Source of the DNA: Anaerotignum sp. | GTDB taxonomy: Bacteria > Bacillota > Clostridia > Lachnospirales > Anaerotignaceae | Direction of reading: 5' to 3' | DNA length: 14,043 nt | Assembly: GCA_017560955.1 (NCBI GenBank) | Contig: JAFZDV010000122.1 | Coordinates: 1 to 14,043, forward strand | Shown here: positions 1 to 7,306 of the stretch, piece by piece | How the letters are laid out: each line of letters starts with the position of its first letter | How positions within the stretch are numbered: position 1 is the first letter of the stretch | The notes under the pieces: model-generated | What the model was told of the DNA's origin: nothing | Databases searched by the model: none | What the model saw: the letters and a program-made list of their open reading frames with translations, nothing else | Position numbers and translations under genes: made by a program

Positions 1-1824
1 GAACAGTTCATACATTCTCAGGGAGTCACAGCCGTATTTTTCAACCAGTTCATCGGGAGATACAACGTTACCGATGGATTTGGACATTTTACCACCGTTC
101 TTTGTGATCATACCCTGGTTGAACAGTTTTGTGAAAGGTTCATCAAAAGGTACTGCACCAATGTCATACAGGAATTTTGTATAGAAACGAGCATACAGCA
201 GATGCAGTACAGCATGTTCGATACCACCAACGTACAGGTCTACGGGTGCCCATTTTTTCAGAGCATCCATGCTAGCCAGTTCATTATTGTTGTGGTTATC
301 TACATAACGCAGGAAGTACCAGCTGGAACCTGCCCACTGAGGCATTGTGTTTGTTTCACGTTTCGCAGGAGCACCACATTTAGGACATGTTGTGTTTACC
401 CATTCATCGATGTGAGCCAGAGGAGATTCACCTGTATCTGTAGGTTTGTAGGATTCTACTTCGGGCAGCAGTACGGGCAGCTGATCTTCGGGAACAGCTA
501 CAGCACCACAATGTTCACAATGAACGATGGGAATAGGTTCGCCCCAGTATCTCTGTCTGGAGAATACCCAGTCACGCAGTTTGTAGTTAACTGTCTTTTT
601 ACCCCAGCCTTTTTCTTCCATGATGAAAGGAACTTTTGCTTTTGCTTCTGTTACAGTCATACCGTTCCATTCAGCGGAGTTTACAACGATACCTTCGCCA
701 GCGAATGCTTCTTCCATTACTTCAGGCAGTTCAGCATCCAGAGGTTTGATAACAGGGATAATAGGCATATCGAATTTCTTTGCAAAAGCAAAGTCACGTT
801 CGTCATGAGCAGGTACACACATTACAGCACCTGTACCATAGTCAGCCAGTACATAGTCGGCAACCCAGATAGGGATTTCTTTGCCGTTTACAGGGTTTAC
901 ACAGTAAGAACCTGTGAATGCACCAGTTTTTTCTTTATCTGTCATACGGTCAACAGAAGATTTTACGGATGCATCGAAGCAATATTTATCTATAGCTTCT
1001 TTGCATTCGGGTTTTACCAGAGGTGCCAGACCAGCATATTCGGGTGCCAGTACCATGAATGTACAACCATACAATGTATCAGGTCTTGTTGTGTAAACTG
1101 TGATCACTTCATCAGAACCTACTACTTTGAAGTCAACTTCAGCACCATAGGATTTACCGATCCAGTCGGACTGCATTTTCTTAACTTTTTCAGACCAATC
1201 CAGTTTATCCAGATCAACCAGCAGTCTTTCAGCATATTCTGTGATTTTCAGCATCCACTGACGCAGATTTTTCTTTGTTACTGTAGCACCACAACGTTCA
1301 CATGTACCGCCTGCAGCTTCTTCATTTGCCAGTACACATTTACAGCTGGGGCACCAGTTCAGAGGCATTTCTTTTTCATAAGCCAGACCTTTTTCAAACA
1401 TTTTTGCAAAGATCCACTGTGTCCATTTATAATAATTAGGATCTGTTGTATCTACTTCCTTATCCCAGTCATACAGAGCAGAAATTTCATGCAGCTGTCT
1501 TTTTACGTTTGCAATGTTAGTTTCTGTCGCAATACGAGGATGCATGTTGTTTTTGATCGCAAAGTTTTCTGCGGGCAGACCAAATGCGTCCCAACCCATG
1601 GGATGCAGTACCTGATAACCCTGCAGCAGTTTATAACGGCTCACTACGTCAGAGAGTACATAACCTCTCCAGTGACCTACATGCAGACCAGAACCGGAAG
1701 GATAAGGGAACATATCCAGGCAGTAAAATCTGGGTTTTACATCATCTTCTTTGTTAACGGGATTTTTTTCCCATTCTGCACGCCATTTTTTTTCGATTTC
1801 TCTGAAATTGTAGCGACTTTCCAT
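1..1824 (-). CDS. leuS: Leucyl-tRNA synthetase, 3' end cut off by the window edge
   Basis: This class I aminoacyl-tRNA synthetase charges tRNA-Leu with leucine in the cytoplasm. 608 codons are present and the frame is open to base 1; roughly 200 C-terminal residues (anticodon-binding and C-terminal domains) lie outside. Visible motifs are the HIGH-type HVGH at 48-51, a first zinc knuckle with C158/C161/C175/C178, the threonine-rich editing motif TTRPDT at 245-250, the editing-domain AHDERD with D341 (the family's universally conserved CP1 aspartate), a second cysteine set C436/C439/C480/C483, and KMSKS at 579-583. The CP1 editing domain therefore looks intact. The ATG at 1822-1824 follows GGAGG at an 8-nt spacing, and the protein begins in the way typical of LeuRS ([14 protein letters not shown]). 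Expression should be controlled by the T-box leader directly upstream. Identification is firm; no frameshift was noticed. Confidence 0.97.
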   Translation of the reverse strand, partial: MESRYNFREIEKKWRAEWEKNPVNKEDDVKPRFYCLDMFPYPSGSGLHVGHWRGYVLSDVVSRYKLLQGYQVLHPMGWDAFGLPAENFAIKNNMHPRIATETNIANVKRQLHEISALYDWDKEVDTTDPNYYKWTQWIFAKMFEKGLAYEKEMPLNWCPSCKCVLANEEAAGGTCERCGATVTKKNLRQWMLKITEYAERLLVDLDKLDWSEKVKKMQSDWIGKSYGAEVDFKVVGSDEVITVYTTRPDTLYGCTFMVLAPEYAGLAPLVKPECKEAIDKYCFDASVKSSVDRMTDKEKTGAFTGSYCVNPVNGKEIPIWVADYVLADYGTGAVMCVPAHDERDFAFAKKFDMPIIPVIKPLDAELPEVMEEAFAGEGIVVNSAEWNGMTVTEAKAKVPFIMEEKGWGKKTVNYKLRDWVFSRQRYWGEPIPIVHCEHCGAVAVPEDQLPVLLPEVESYKPTDTGESPLAHIDEWVNTTCPKCGAPAKRETNTMPQWAGSSWYFLRYVDNHNNNELASMDALKKWAPVDLYVGGIEHAVLHLLYARFYTKFLYDIGAVPFDEPFTKLFNQGMITKNGGKMSKSIGNVVSPDELVEKYGCDSLRMYELF

Positions 1825-1874
1825 ACTAAATTCCTCCTTTGTTTTCACGGATAACAGGTTTCTCTATCGAAACT

Positions 1875-1909
1875 AAAAAGGCCCTCCGCCTCTTGTTAGA
1901 GACGAAGGG
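1875..1909 (-). terminator. T-box intrinsic terminator before leuS
   Basis: On the minus strand CCCTTCGTCTC (1899-1909) and GAGGCGGAGGG (1882-1892) form an uninterrupted 11-bp helix, counting G-U pairs, around a 6-nt loop. It is followed by GCC and five T (1875-1879). The T-box core sits 6 nt upstream, so formation of the tRNA-stabilised antiterminator would compete with this hairpin. The leuS start codon lies about 50 nt downstream. Confidence 0.9.
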
Positions 1910-2124
1910 ACACTCCGTGTTACCACTCTATTTTGCCCATCTTCCCATAGGCACACTCGAAACCTTTTAACGGTGGCGAACCGCTGCATTCTACTCATGT
2001 TTATACATTTTTGATGCAGGACTCCGAGGCCAGTTCTGATTTTCATCCCTGCCGATTCGCACCAACCATCGACTCTCTGAAAGCATCCGAAAATCATACT
2101 TTTCCTCTTCAATGTCTTTACACA
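1875..2124 (-). ncRNA. T-box leader of leuS (leucine tRNA-sensing riboswitch)
   Basis: This 5' leader senses uncharged tRNA-Leu and switches between termination and readthrough into leuS. On the minus strand the Stem I parts appear in order: GAGG (2104-2107), AGTA of the loop-E motif (2097-2100), GATTTTC (2089-2095), then the distal arm, GAAAATC (2038-2044), AGAA, and CCTC (2026-2029). GATTTTC/GAAAATC and GAGG/CCTC pair perfectly and enclose a specifier loop in which CTG (2031-2033) follows AGAA, so the specifier is read as the leucine codon CUG. A Stem III-like hairpin AGCGGT/ACCGTT lies near 1970-1986. The T-box core AGAGTGGTAACACG is at 1916-1929; its UGGU matches a tRNA with discriminator A (ACCA end), as tRNA-Leu has. 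The terminator follows. The canonical antiterminator lower helix is not cleanly paired by eye. The stretch between the exporter operon and leuS otherwise holds only the leuS promoter. Confidence 0.9.
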
Positions 2125-2130
2125 AGTACA

Positions 2131-2159
2131 TTTATAACATATTTACCAAAAGAAATCAA
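2131..2159 (-). promoter_or_regulatory. leuS promoter (sigma-A type)
   Basis: On the minus strand TTGATT (2154-2159) and TATAAA (2131-2136) are separated by exactly 17 nt. Predicted initiation is near 2124, about 20 nt before the first Stem I strand of the T-box, as is usual for T-box transcripts. Assigned by consensus only. Confidence 0.75.
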
Positions 2160-2211
2160 GCGGTTTTGGCTATTTTAGAAATGTATACATATAAATTTGT
2201 CCCACGTATTA

Positions 2212-4029
2212 TTATACTTCCTCACTCTGGTCAAACTGATTTGTATAAAGGTTGTAATAGAAGCCTTTTTTCTCCATCAGTTGGTGATGATTGCCTCTTT
2301 CAATGATCTCACCATGATTTACAACAGCGATCAGATCAGCATCTTTGATGGTACTCAGTCTATGGGCAATAACAAAATTAGTTCTTCCCTTCATCAGGTT
2401 ATGCATGGCTTCCTGAATCTTGACTTCTGTTCTGGTATCAACACTGCTGGTAGCTTCATCCAGAATCAGAACGGAGGGGTTAGCAAGAATCGCTCTCGCA
2501 ATAGAAATCATCTGACGCTGTCCCTGACTGATATTACCGCCGCCATCTGTCAGCATAGTATCATAACCATCAGGCAAACGACGGATAAATTCATGAGCAT
2601 TTGCCAGTTTTGCTGCTTCTTTGATTTCCTCATCCGTAGCATTCAATCTGCCGTAACGTATATTTTCTTTAATGGATGCCGTAAAAAGATACGTATCCTG
2701 CAGAACGATACTCAAAGCAGAACGAAGGCTGTTTCTTGTTGTTTTATAAATATCATGACCGTCAATGGTAATGCTGCCGCTTTCAATATCGTAGAATCTG
2801 GTAAGCAGATTAATGATCGTTGTTTTGCCTGCGCCAGTAGGGCCTACAAATGCAATAGTCTGGCCAGGTCTGGCATAAAGGTTTACATTCTTCAAAATGG
2901 GATGACCTTTTTCGTAGGAGAAGTTTACATCAGTCAGCACAACATCCCCTTCAATATCTCCCATTTCATAAGCATCAGGACCATCAGGCACTTCTTCCGT
3001 TTCATCCAGAACCTCAAAAACGCGCTCAGCCCCTGCAATAGCAGACATGATCATGTTTACCTGATTTGCCAGTTCCATCAAGGGTCGGGCAAACTGCTTA
3101 GAATAAATCATAAAGTTGGAAATCGTACCTAAAGTCATTGCCCCGCCTGAAACCATCAGTATACCACCTACCGCTACAATAACTGCATAATTCATGTTAT
3201 TGATTGCCGTCATGATAGGACCAATGGAACCGGAAAACAATTCCGCTCGGATGCTTACATCCAGTAGTTTATTATTCAGTACTTTAAACTTAGTGATTTC
3301 CTCTTCTTCTCGGCAGAAAACTTTAACAACCTTCTGTCCGGAAATGATTTCTTCTATATGACCGTTCAGTTCCCCTAAACTTTCCTGTTTCTTTTTGAAA
3401 TACTTTCTGGAATGTTTTGTGACCCACTTTGTTGTAAGCATCATCACAGGAATAGTGATCAGTGTTGCAATAGTCAGGGGTACACTCAGATAAACCATCA
3501 TAAAGAACGTACCAATGATCGTCAGAACACTCTGTAAAATCTGTGAGACACTGTTATTTACCATTTGAGATACGTTATCTACGTCGTTCGTGACACGGCT
3601 CATCAGTTCCCCATGAGTGGTTTTATCAAAATAGCTCAAAGGTAATCTCTGGAATTTTGCAAAAATTTCTTTTCTTAATGTTGCAACTGTTTCCTGGCCA
3701 ACTTTCAGCATCAGAAAACTCTGGAGCCACGTTGCCAGTGAAGATGCGCCATAAAACACTAACAGAATGATACAGACTCTGAAAAGTCCATCAAAATCAA
3801 ATACAGCAATATATTCGTCAATTGCCACACCAATCATTCTGGTAGCAAAAACTGTACCCACTGTTGTAATACAGATACAGATCAGAGAAATCAGAATCAG
3901 ATGCCAGTACTGCAGCAGATATCTGCATAAACGAAGAATCGTTCCCTTTGTATTCACAGGTTTTCTGTGAGGCATCATGGCAGCATGATGAGGTCCACCA
4001 GGACCTTTTCGCATGTTTTTATTACTCAT
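2212..4029 (-). CDS. Heterodimeric ABC exporter, canonical (catalytic) subunit, YfiC/LmrD-like
   Basis: A 605-residue half-transporter: an N-terminal six-helix exporter domain (about residues 40-340) fused to an ATPase domain (about 365-600). The ATPase motifs are complete: Walker A GPTGAGKT with K402, Q-loop LQDTYLF, signature ISQGQ (S501), Walker B LILDEA with catalytic E525, and switch H556. The signature carries Q in place of the second G of LSGGQ, which is common in this half of heterodimeric exporters. The first 25 residues form a Gly/Pro/His/Met-rich extension (RKGPGGPHHAAMMPHR), an ornament seen often in this family. It starts at an ATG that overlaps the upstream subunit's stop codon (ATGA), with AGGGGTGA as ribosome binding site, so the two subunits are translationally coupled. 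Length matches B. subtilis YfiC (about 604 aa). The substrate cannot be read from the sequence; drugs, lipids or peptides are the family's usual cargo. Confidence 0.93.
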   Translation of the reverse strand: MSNKNMRKGPGGPHHAAMMPHRKPVNTKGTILRLCRYLLQYWHLILISLICICITTVGTVFATRMIGVAIDEYIAVFDFDGLFRVCIILLVFYGASSLATWLQSFLMLKVGQETVATLRKEIFAKFQRLPLSYFDKTTHGELMSRVTNDVDNVSQMVNNSVSQILQSVLTIIGTFFMMVYLSVPLTIATLITIPVMMLTTKWVTKHSRKYFKKKQESLGELNGHIEEIISGQKVVKVFCREEEEITKFKVLNNKLLDVSIRAELFSGSIGPIMTAINNMNYAVIVAVGGILMVSGGAMTLGTISNFMIYSKQFARPLMELANQVNMIMSAIAGAERVFEVLDETEEVPDGPDAYEMGDIEGDVVLTDVNFSYEKGHPILKNVNLYARPGQTIAFVGPTGAGKTTIINLLTRFYDIESGSITIDGHDIYKTTRNSLRSALSIVLQDTYLFTASIKENIRYGRLNATDEEIKEAAKLANAHEFIRRLPDGYDTMLTDGGGNISQGQRQMISIARAILANPSVLILDEATSSVDTRTEVKIQEAMHNLMKGRTNFVIAHRLSTIKDADLIAVVNHGEIIERGNHHQLMEKKGFYYNLYTNQFDQSEEV

Positions 4030-5759
4030 TCTGCCATCACCCCTTTCTTCATCTGAGAAGCAAAGATTTCCTGATAATCCACACTGGTTTCCATAAGATA
4101 TTTATGATCACCCTGCGCTGCAATTTTACCACCACTCAAAACCAGGATCTTATCTGCATGGCGAATTGAACTGATTCGCTGCGCAATAATAAACTTTGTA
4201 CAGGCATTATGGCTTTCTTTCATACTCTGTCTGATATTCTTTTCTGTCAAAGAATCGACCGCGCTGGTACTGTCATCGAAAATAATAATTGCAGGATTCT
4301 GAATCAAAGCTCTTGCAATAGAAATACGCTGCTTCTGGCCACCAGAAACATTTACACCTCTCTGCCCTAACTCTGTATCATACTGTTTAGGCAATTTCAT
4401 AATAAAATCGTGAGCCTGGGCCGCCTTTGCCGCTGCAATGATTTCTTCTTCTGTTGCATCGGGTTTCCCCCAGAGGATATTATCCCTGATCGTGCCAGAA
4501 AACAGAATTGTTTCCTGTAACACAACCGCAACTCTCTGACGCAGTTCCTTAATTTTATAATCTCTGACATCAATACCATCCACCAGAATCTGACCTTCTG
4601 ACACGTCGTACAGACGAGGAAGAAGGTTTACCAAACTGGATTTACCAGAACCAGTTTCACCAAGGATACCAATGGTCTGGCCAGGTTCTGCAATGAAAGA
4701 AATGTCTTCCAGAACTGCATCGCCGCTGCCCATTTTGTATCGGAAGGCAACATTCTTATATTCAACATGACCTTTTACTTCTTCAGGCAGTTTGGGTTCA
4801 ATCGGGTCAAGGATATCAATTTCTGCATCCAGAATTTCCATTACACGGTCTGCAGAAATTTTTGCTCTGGAAATGAACATGAAATTCATTGCCATCATCA
4901 TGGTAGCCATCATCATCTGCATCAGATATGTGATACACGCCATAATTTCTTCAACTGCAATAATTCCAGCATAAGCCTGTAAGCCACCAAACCATAAAAT
5001 TGCAATAATCGTGCCATTTACCAAAATCATCATAATAGGCATCATCAACATCATGATTTTAAATGCACTTACAGTTGTGTTCTTATAATCTGTATTTACA
5101 TCGGAGAATTTCTCCATTTCATAATCATTTCTGACAAAAGCTTTTACAACACGAATACCAGCCAGACATTCACGCATAACTGTATTTACTTTATCCAGTT
5201 TTTCCTGTACCATTTTAAATTTTGGCATTGCATGCTTCAGAATGACAACTACTGCTATAGTCAGCAAAACAACTACCAGAATAAACATACCAGCAATCTT
5301 TCCGTTGATACTGAATGCCATAATGATACTACCCACACAGAGCAAAGGAGAACGCACCATCATTCTCAGACACATCATGATAACCAACTGAATCTGTGTA
5401 ATATCATTTGTCAGTCTGGTGATCAGAGATGGTGTAGAGAAAGTATCAATATTATGGAAGGAAAAATCCTGTATCTTTTCAAAAGCGGCTTTTCTCAGAT
5501 CTGTACCCGTTCTCTGGCTGGCAATAGCAGCGCAAAACAAACAACCAATACCACCAATGATACCTATAATGGAAATGATCAACATCATAATGCCGATTTT
5601 AACGATCAACCCTGTATTACCCGTACTTACCCCTTTATCGATCAGATAAGTCATGATTTTTGGCATAGACAATTCTGCCGCCACTTCCAGCAGCATCATA
5701 AGTGGTGCTAAAAAAGCATATTTTTTATAAGGTTTCAGATATTTCAAAACTTCTTTCAT
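4026..5759 (-). CDS. Heterodimeric ABC exporter, degenerate-site subunit, YfiB/LmrC-like
   Basis: A 577-residue half-transporter with six membrane helices (about 15-310) and a C-terminal ATPase domain (about 335-570). Walker A (GETGSGKS, K373) and the signature (VSGGQ, 471-475) are canonical. The Walker B catalytic glutamate is replaced by aspartate (IIIFDDS, D495-D496), and the switch histidine is glutamine (AQR, Q527). In TM287/288-type and LmrCD-type exporters this pattern marks the subunit contributing the non-hydrolysing nucleotide site, with the partner encoded next door. Here the partner follows with a 4-nt ATGA overlap. Membrane helix 6 is unusually methionine-rich: nine Met between residues 280 and 294. 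The ATG at 5757-5759 is preceded by GAGAGG. A promoter with an overlapping inverted repeat precedes the gene, which suggests regulated expression. Length fits B. subtilis YfiB (about 573 aa). Substrate unknown. Confidence 0.93.
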   Translation of the reverse strand: MKEVLKYLKPYKKYAFLAPLMMLLEVAAELSMPKIMTYLIDKGVSTGNTGLIVKIGIMMLIISIIGIIGGIGCLFCAAIASQRTGTDLRKAAFEKIQDFSFHNIDTFSTPSLITRLTNDITQIQLVIMMCLRMMVRSPLLCVGSIIMAFSINGKIAGMFILVVVLLTIAVVVILKHAMPKFKMVQEKLDKVNTVMRECLAGIRVVKAFVRNDYEMEKFSDVNTDYKNTTVSAFKIMMLMMPIMMILVNGTIIAILWFGGLQAYAGIIAVEEIMACITYLMQMMMATMMMAMNFMFISRAKISADRVMEILDAEIDILDPIEPKLPEEVKGHVEYKNVAFRYKMGSGDAVLEDISFIAEPGQTIGILGETGSGKSSLVNLLPRLYDVSEGQILVDGIDVRDYKIKELRQRVAVVLQETILFSGTIRDNILWGKPDATEEEIIAAAKAAQAHDFIMKLPKQYDTELGQRGVNVSGGQKQRISIARALIQNPAIIIFDDSTSAVDSLTEKNIRQSMKESHNACTKFIIAQRISSIRHADKILVLSGGKIAAQGDHKYLMETSVDYQEIFASQMKKGVMAE

Positions 5760-5795
5760 ATTCTACCTCTCGAACGAAAACAATCCATCAAAAAT

Positions 5796-5824
5796 AGTCA
5801 GGTAATACAAAGGTATACCTGACT
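5796..5824 (-). promoter_or_regulatory. Inverted repeat at the exporter transcription start: operator or trhA terminator
   Basis: AGTCAGGTA (5796-5804) and TACCTGACT (5816-5824) are perfect 9-bp reverse complements around an 11-nt loop. A second perfect palindrome, AGGTATACCT (5811-5820), overlaps the right arm. A and T runs flank both sides (5790-5794 and 5824-5828), so it also resembles a bidirectional terminator about 60 nt past the trhA stop. The predicted exporter start site (about 5823) falls inside the right arm, so it could act as a repressor site or give the mRNA a 5'-terminal hairpin. The sequence does not decide between these roles. Confidence 0.6.
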
Positions 5825-5829
5825 TTTTA

Positions 5830-5857
5830 AGTTTATCACATTCTATTAAATTGTCAA
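5830..5857 (-). promoter_or_regulatory. Promoter of the ABC exporter operon
   Basis: On the minus strand a perfect TTGACA -35 (5852-5857), a 16-nt spacer and TAAACT as -10 (5830-5835). The -10 is preceded by TGA, an extended -10 element. The promoter lies between the trhA stop codon and the exporter start, giving the operon a leader of about 60 nt. Confidence 0.7.
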
Positions 5858-5882
5858 TGTAAGGAATATCAGAATTCCGCTT

Positions 5883-6545
5883 TTACAGAACATATACAAA
5901 CATAAAGGCAATATGGAAAGCAGAACCGATCATTACAAATACATGAAAAATTTCATGAAATCCAAAGCTCTTCAAAATTGCAAGATTAGGTTTTTTCAAT
6001 GCATAGATGACTGCACCAACAGTATAAGCAATACCGCCGCCTAACAGCATTCCAAAGCCACCCCAGCCAACAGTTTTCATCAAAGGAACAAAAGCTGTAA
6101 TGGAAAGCCAGCCCATGATCACATAAATCATTGTAGACAGCCATCTGGGGGCACCCATCCAGAAAATTTTCATAAACACACCTGCAACAGCAATGAACCA
6201 GATCAAACTAAGAAGGATTGTACCAAATTTTCCTGCTAAAGTTACAAGACAGATAGGTGTATAAGTACCTGCAATCAGAATAAAAATCATCATATGGTCA
6301 ATGCGACGAAGCAGGGCTGTTTTTTCCGCGGAAAGTTTCAGTGTATGATAAATTGTGCTTGCACCATATAATAACAGCAAAGAAATACTGAAAACCATAA
6401 ATGCAGCCATCTGCAATTTTGTTTCTGCTTGCTCCATCAGACAGATCCCTACTGGAATCACAGCAAGAAAACCAATAAAATGTGTCAATGCACTCATTGG
6501 ATCCTTTACCTGAAATTTAATTCTGTTTTCTGCGACCATATCCAT
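5883..6545 (-). CDS. trhA: Hemolysin III / TrhA family membrane protein (PAQR-like)
   Basis: A 220-residue integral membrane protein with about seven hydrophobic helices. It carries the family's metal-site motifs: an N-terminal DPMSALTH segment, SxxYH (S63, H67), a DH pair (D83, H84) and a C-terminal HxxxH (H197, H201) followed by H211. In PAQR proteins the equivalent His and Asp residues bind zinc. In bacteria, TrhA relatives have been linked to membrane energetics and fluidity control, and the haemolysin name is historical. The frame extends to a GTG at 6557, but that GTG is part of the ribosome binding site AGAGGTGG. The ATG at 6543-6545, 8 nt downstream of it, is the better start. It has its own promoter and is divergent from the DUF1836 gene; a 15-nt operator-like repeat lies in its leader. 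No obvious functional partner among the neighbours. Confidence 0.9.
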   Translation of the reverse strand: MDMVAENRIKFQVKDPMSALTHFIGFLAVIPVGICLMEQAETKLQMAAFMVFSISLLLLYGASTIYHTLKLSAEKTALLRRIDHMMIFILIAGTYTPICLVTLAGKFGTILLSLIWFIAVAGVFMKIFWMGAPRWLSTMIYVIMGWLSITAFVPLMKTVGWGGFGMLLGGGIAYTVGAVIYALKKPNLAILKSFGFHEIFHVFVMIGSAFHIAFMFVYVL

Positions 6546-6568
6546 AATTATATCCACCTCTTATGATG

Positions 6569-6583
6569 TAGTATTTAATACCA
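6569..6583. repeat. Operator-like inverted repeat in the trhA leader (copy 1)
   Basis: TAGTATTTAATACCA on the plus strand, an imperfect TAGTA-N5-TACTA-type inverted repeat. It lies just downstream of the predicted trhA start site (about 6594) and upstream of its ribosome binding site, where a bound protein would block elongation. It matches copy 2 at 6659-6673 in 11 of 15 positions, and the similarity continues into ATATA on the right side of both. Confidence 0.5.
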
Positions 6584-6600
6584 TATATCAGAACATCTGT

Positions 6601-6629
6601 ATGATAACATAATATCACCCATATTTCAA
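6601..6629 (-). promoter_or_regulatory. trhA promoter (sigma-A type)
   Basis: On the minus strand TTGAAA (6624-6629), a 17-nt spacer and TATCAT (6601-6606), predicting initiation near 6594 and a leader of about 50 nt. It points away from the DUF1836 promoter, with 21 nt between the two -35 boxes. Confidence 0.75.
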
Positions 6630-6650
6630 GAAGAAATGCATACGAAAAAC

Positions 6651-6679
6651 TTGATACCTAGTACAAAATACTATATAAT
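6651..6679 (+). promoter_or_regulatory. Promoter of the DUF1836 gene
   Basis: TTGATA (6651-6656), a 17-nt spacer and a perfect TATAAT (6674-6679). Initiation is expected near 6686, about 38 nt before the ATG. The spacer is almost filled by the perfect inverted repeat TAGTA-CAAAA-TACTA. Confidence 0.8.
6659..6673. repeat. Operator-like inverted repeat in the DUF1836 promoter spacer (copy 2)
   Basis: TAGTACAAAATACTA has perfect 5-nt arms around CAAAA and sits exactly between the -35 and -10 boxes. That is the position where MerR-family regulators bind, although the 17-nt spacer here is shorter than the 19-20 nt of classic MerR-activated promoters. Autoregulation by the adjacent HTH-containing protein is an inference. 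Confidence 0.5.
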
Positions 6680-6723
6680 ACATTTGGAATAATTTGTATG
6701 TTTGATAATCGAGGTGCATCTGT

Positions 6724-7305
6724 ATGAACACATTTAACGAGATGGTGCAAAAAATTGCCGCTCAAGTTCGTTCATCTAATATCATTGAAGTGGAAGATAT
6801 CCCTAATATCGACCTTTATATGGATCAGGTAACAACATTTATGGATAAATGTCTGGCGCAGTATAAGCGTTATGATGATGATAAGGTTTTAACCAAAACA
6901 ATGATCAATAACTATACGAAGGCTAAGATTTTCCCTGCGCCTGTAAAGAAAAAATACAGTCGCACCCATCTGATGCTGCTGATCATGATCTATCATCTGA
7001 AATCCGTTCTTTCCATTAAAGATATCGGTATCCTGTTCCAGTCTGCGCTGAAAGAAACAAATAAAGCAAAGCAGGAACGCATGATTGAATCCATCTACAG
7101 AGGTTTTGTTTCCCTGCAGAAACAGACCATCACCTATCTGGCTGGTGCAGCAGAAGGCAAGCCCGATGAATCCTTCTATGGTAAGGAATCCATTTTAATG
7201 TATTCCGATGATGAAGAAAAACGCATCATGATGACTTTGGCTCTGGCAATTCGCGCCAATACAGAAAAACAACTGGCTGAAAAAGTTCTGGATCTTTATT
7301 TATAA
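6724..7305 (+). CDS. DUF1836 family protein with MerR-like DNA-binding segment
   Basis: A 193-residue soluble protein and the only plus-strand gene here. Residues 55-105 resemble a MerR-type helix-turn-helix: INNYTKAKIFPAPVKKKYSR, then THLMLLIMIYHLKSVLSIKD. This parallels the YT..GLLPP....YR.Y...DL..L..I..L pattern of MerR proteins and is the hallmark of DUF1836 (recognised from memory of the family). The C-terminal half (about 110-193) is helical and acidic in places (SDDEEKR), with no motif I can name and no membrane segment. The ATG is preceded by GAGGTG at a 7-nt spacing and by a strong promoter. It is divergent from trhA, and similar inverted repeats occur in both promoter regions, so a role as local transcription regulator of itself and perhaps trhA is reasonable but unproven. 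Molecular function is otherwise unknown. Confidence 0.85.
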   Translation: MNTFNEMVQKIAAQVRSSNIIEVEDIPNIDLYMDQVTTFMDKCLAQYKRYDDDKVLTKTMINNYTKAKIFPAPVKKKYSRTHLMLLIMIYHLKSVLSIKDIGILFQSALKETNKAKQERMIESIYRGFVSLQKQTITYLAGAAEGKPDESFYGKESILMYSDDEEKRIMMTLALAIRANTEKQLAEKVLDLYL

Positions 7306-7306
7306 C

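Noticed and set aside
202..1854. Long open frame on the plus strand opposite leuS (550 codons)
   Set aside because: It is the antisense shadow of leuS, which has every family motif in frame. The plus-strand product is low-complexity Phe/Cys/Tyr-rich with no recognisable domain and no ribosome binding site.
2026..2028. CTC (minus strand 2026-2030 region) as the T-box specifier
   Set aside because: It is a leucine codon too, but it falls in CCTC, which pairs with GAGG in the basal helix; CTG in the loop after AGAA fits better.
1873..2112. 79-codon minus-strand frame upstream of leuS
   Set aside because: It coincides with the T-box leader; its 3' end is the T-box core and terminator stem, so the open frame is incidental.
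2197..3132. 311-codon plus-strand frame opposite the downstream exporter subunit
   Set aside because: It is a shadow of the ATPase domain, whose Walker A, signature, Walker B and switch motifs are all clear on the minus strand.
6546..6557. Upstream GTG start for trhA (four extra codons)
   Set aside because: The GTG is part of AGAGGTGG, the ribosome binding site for the ATG at 6543-6545.
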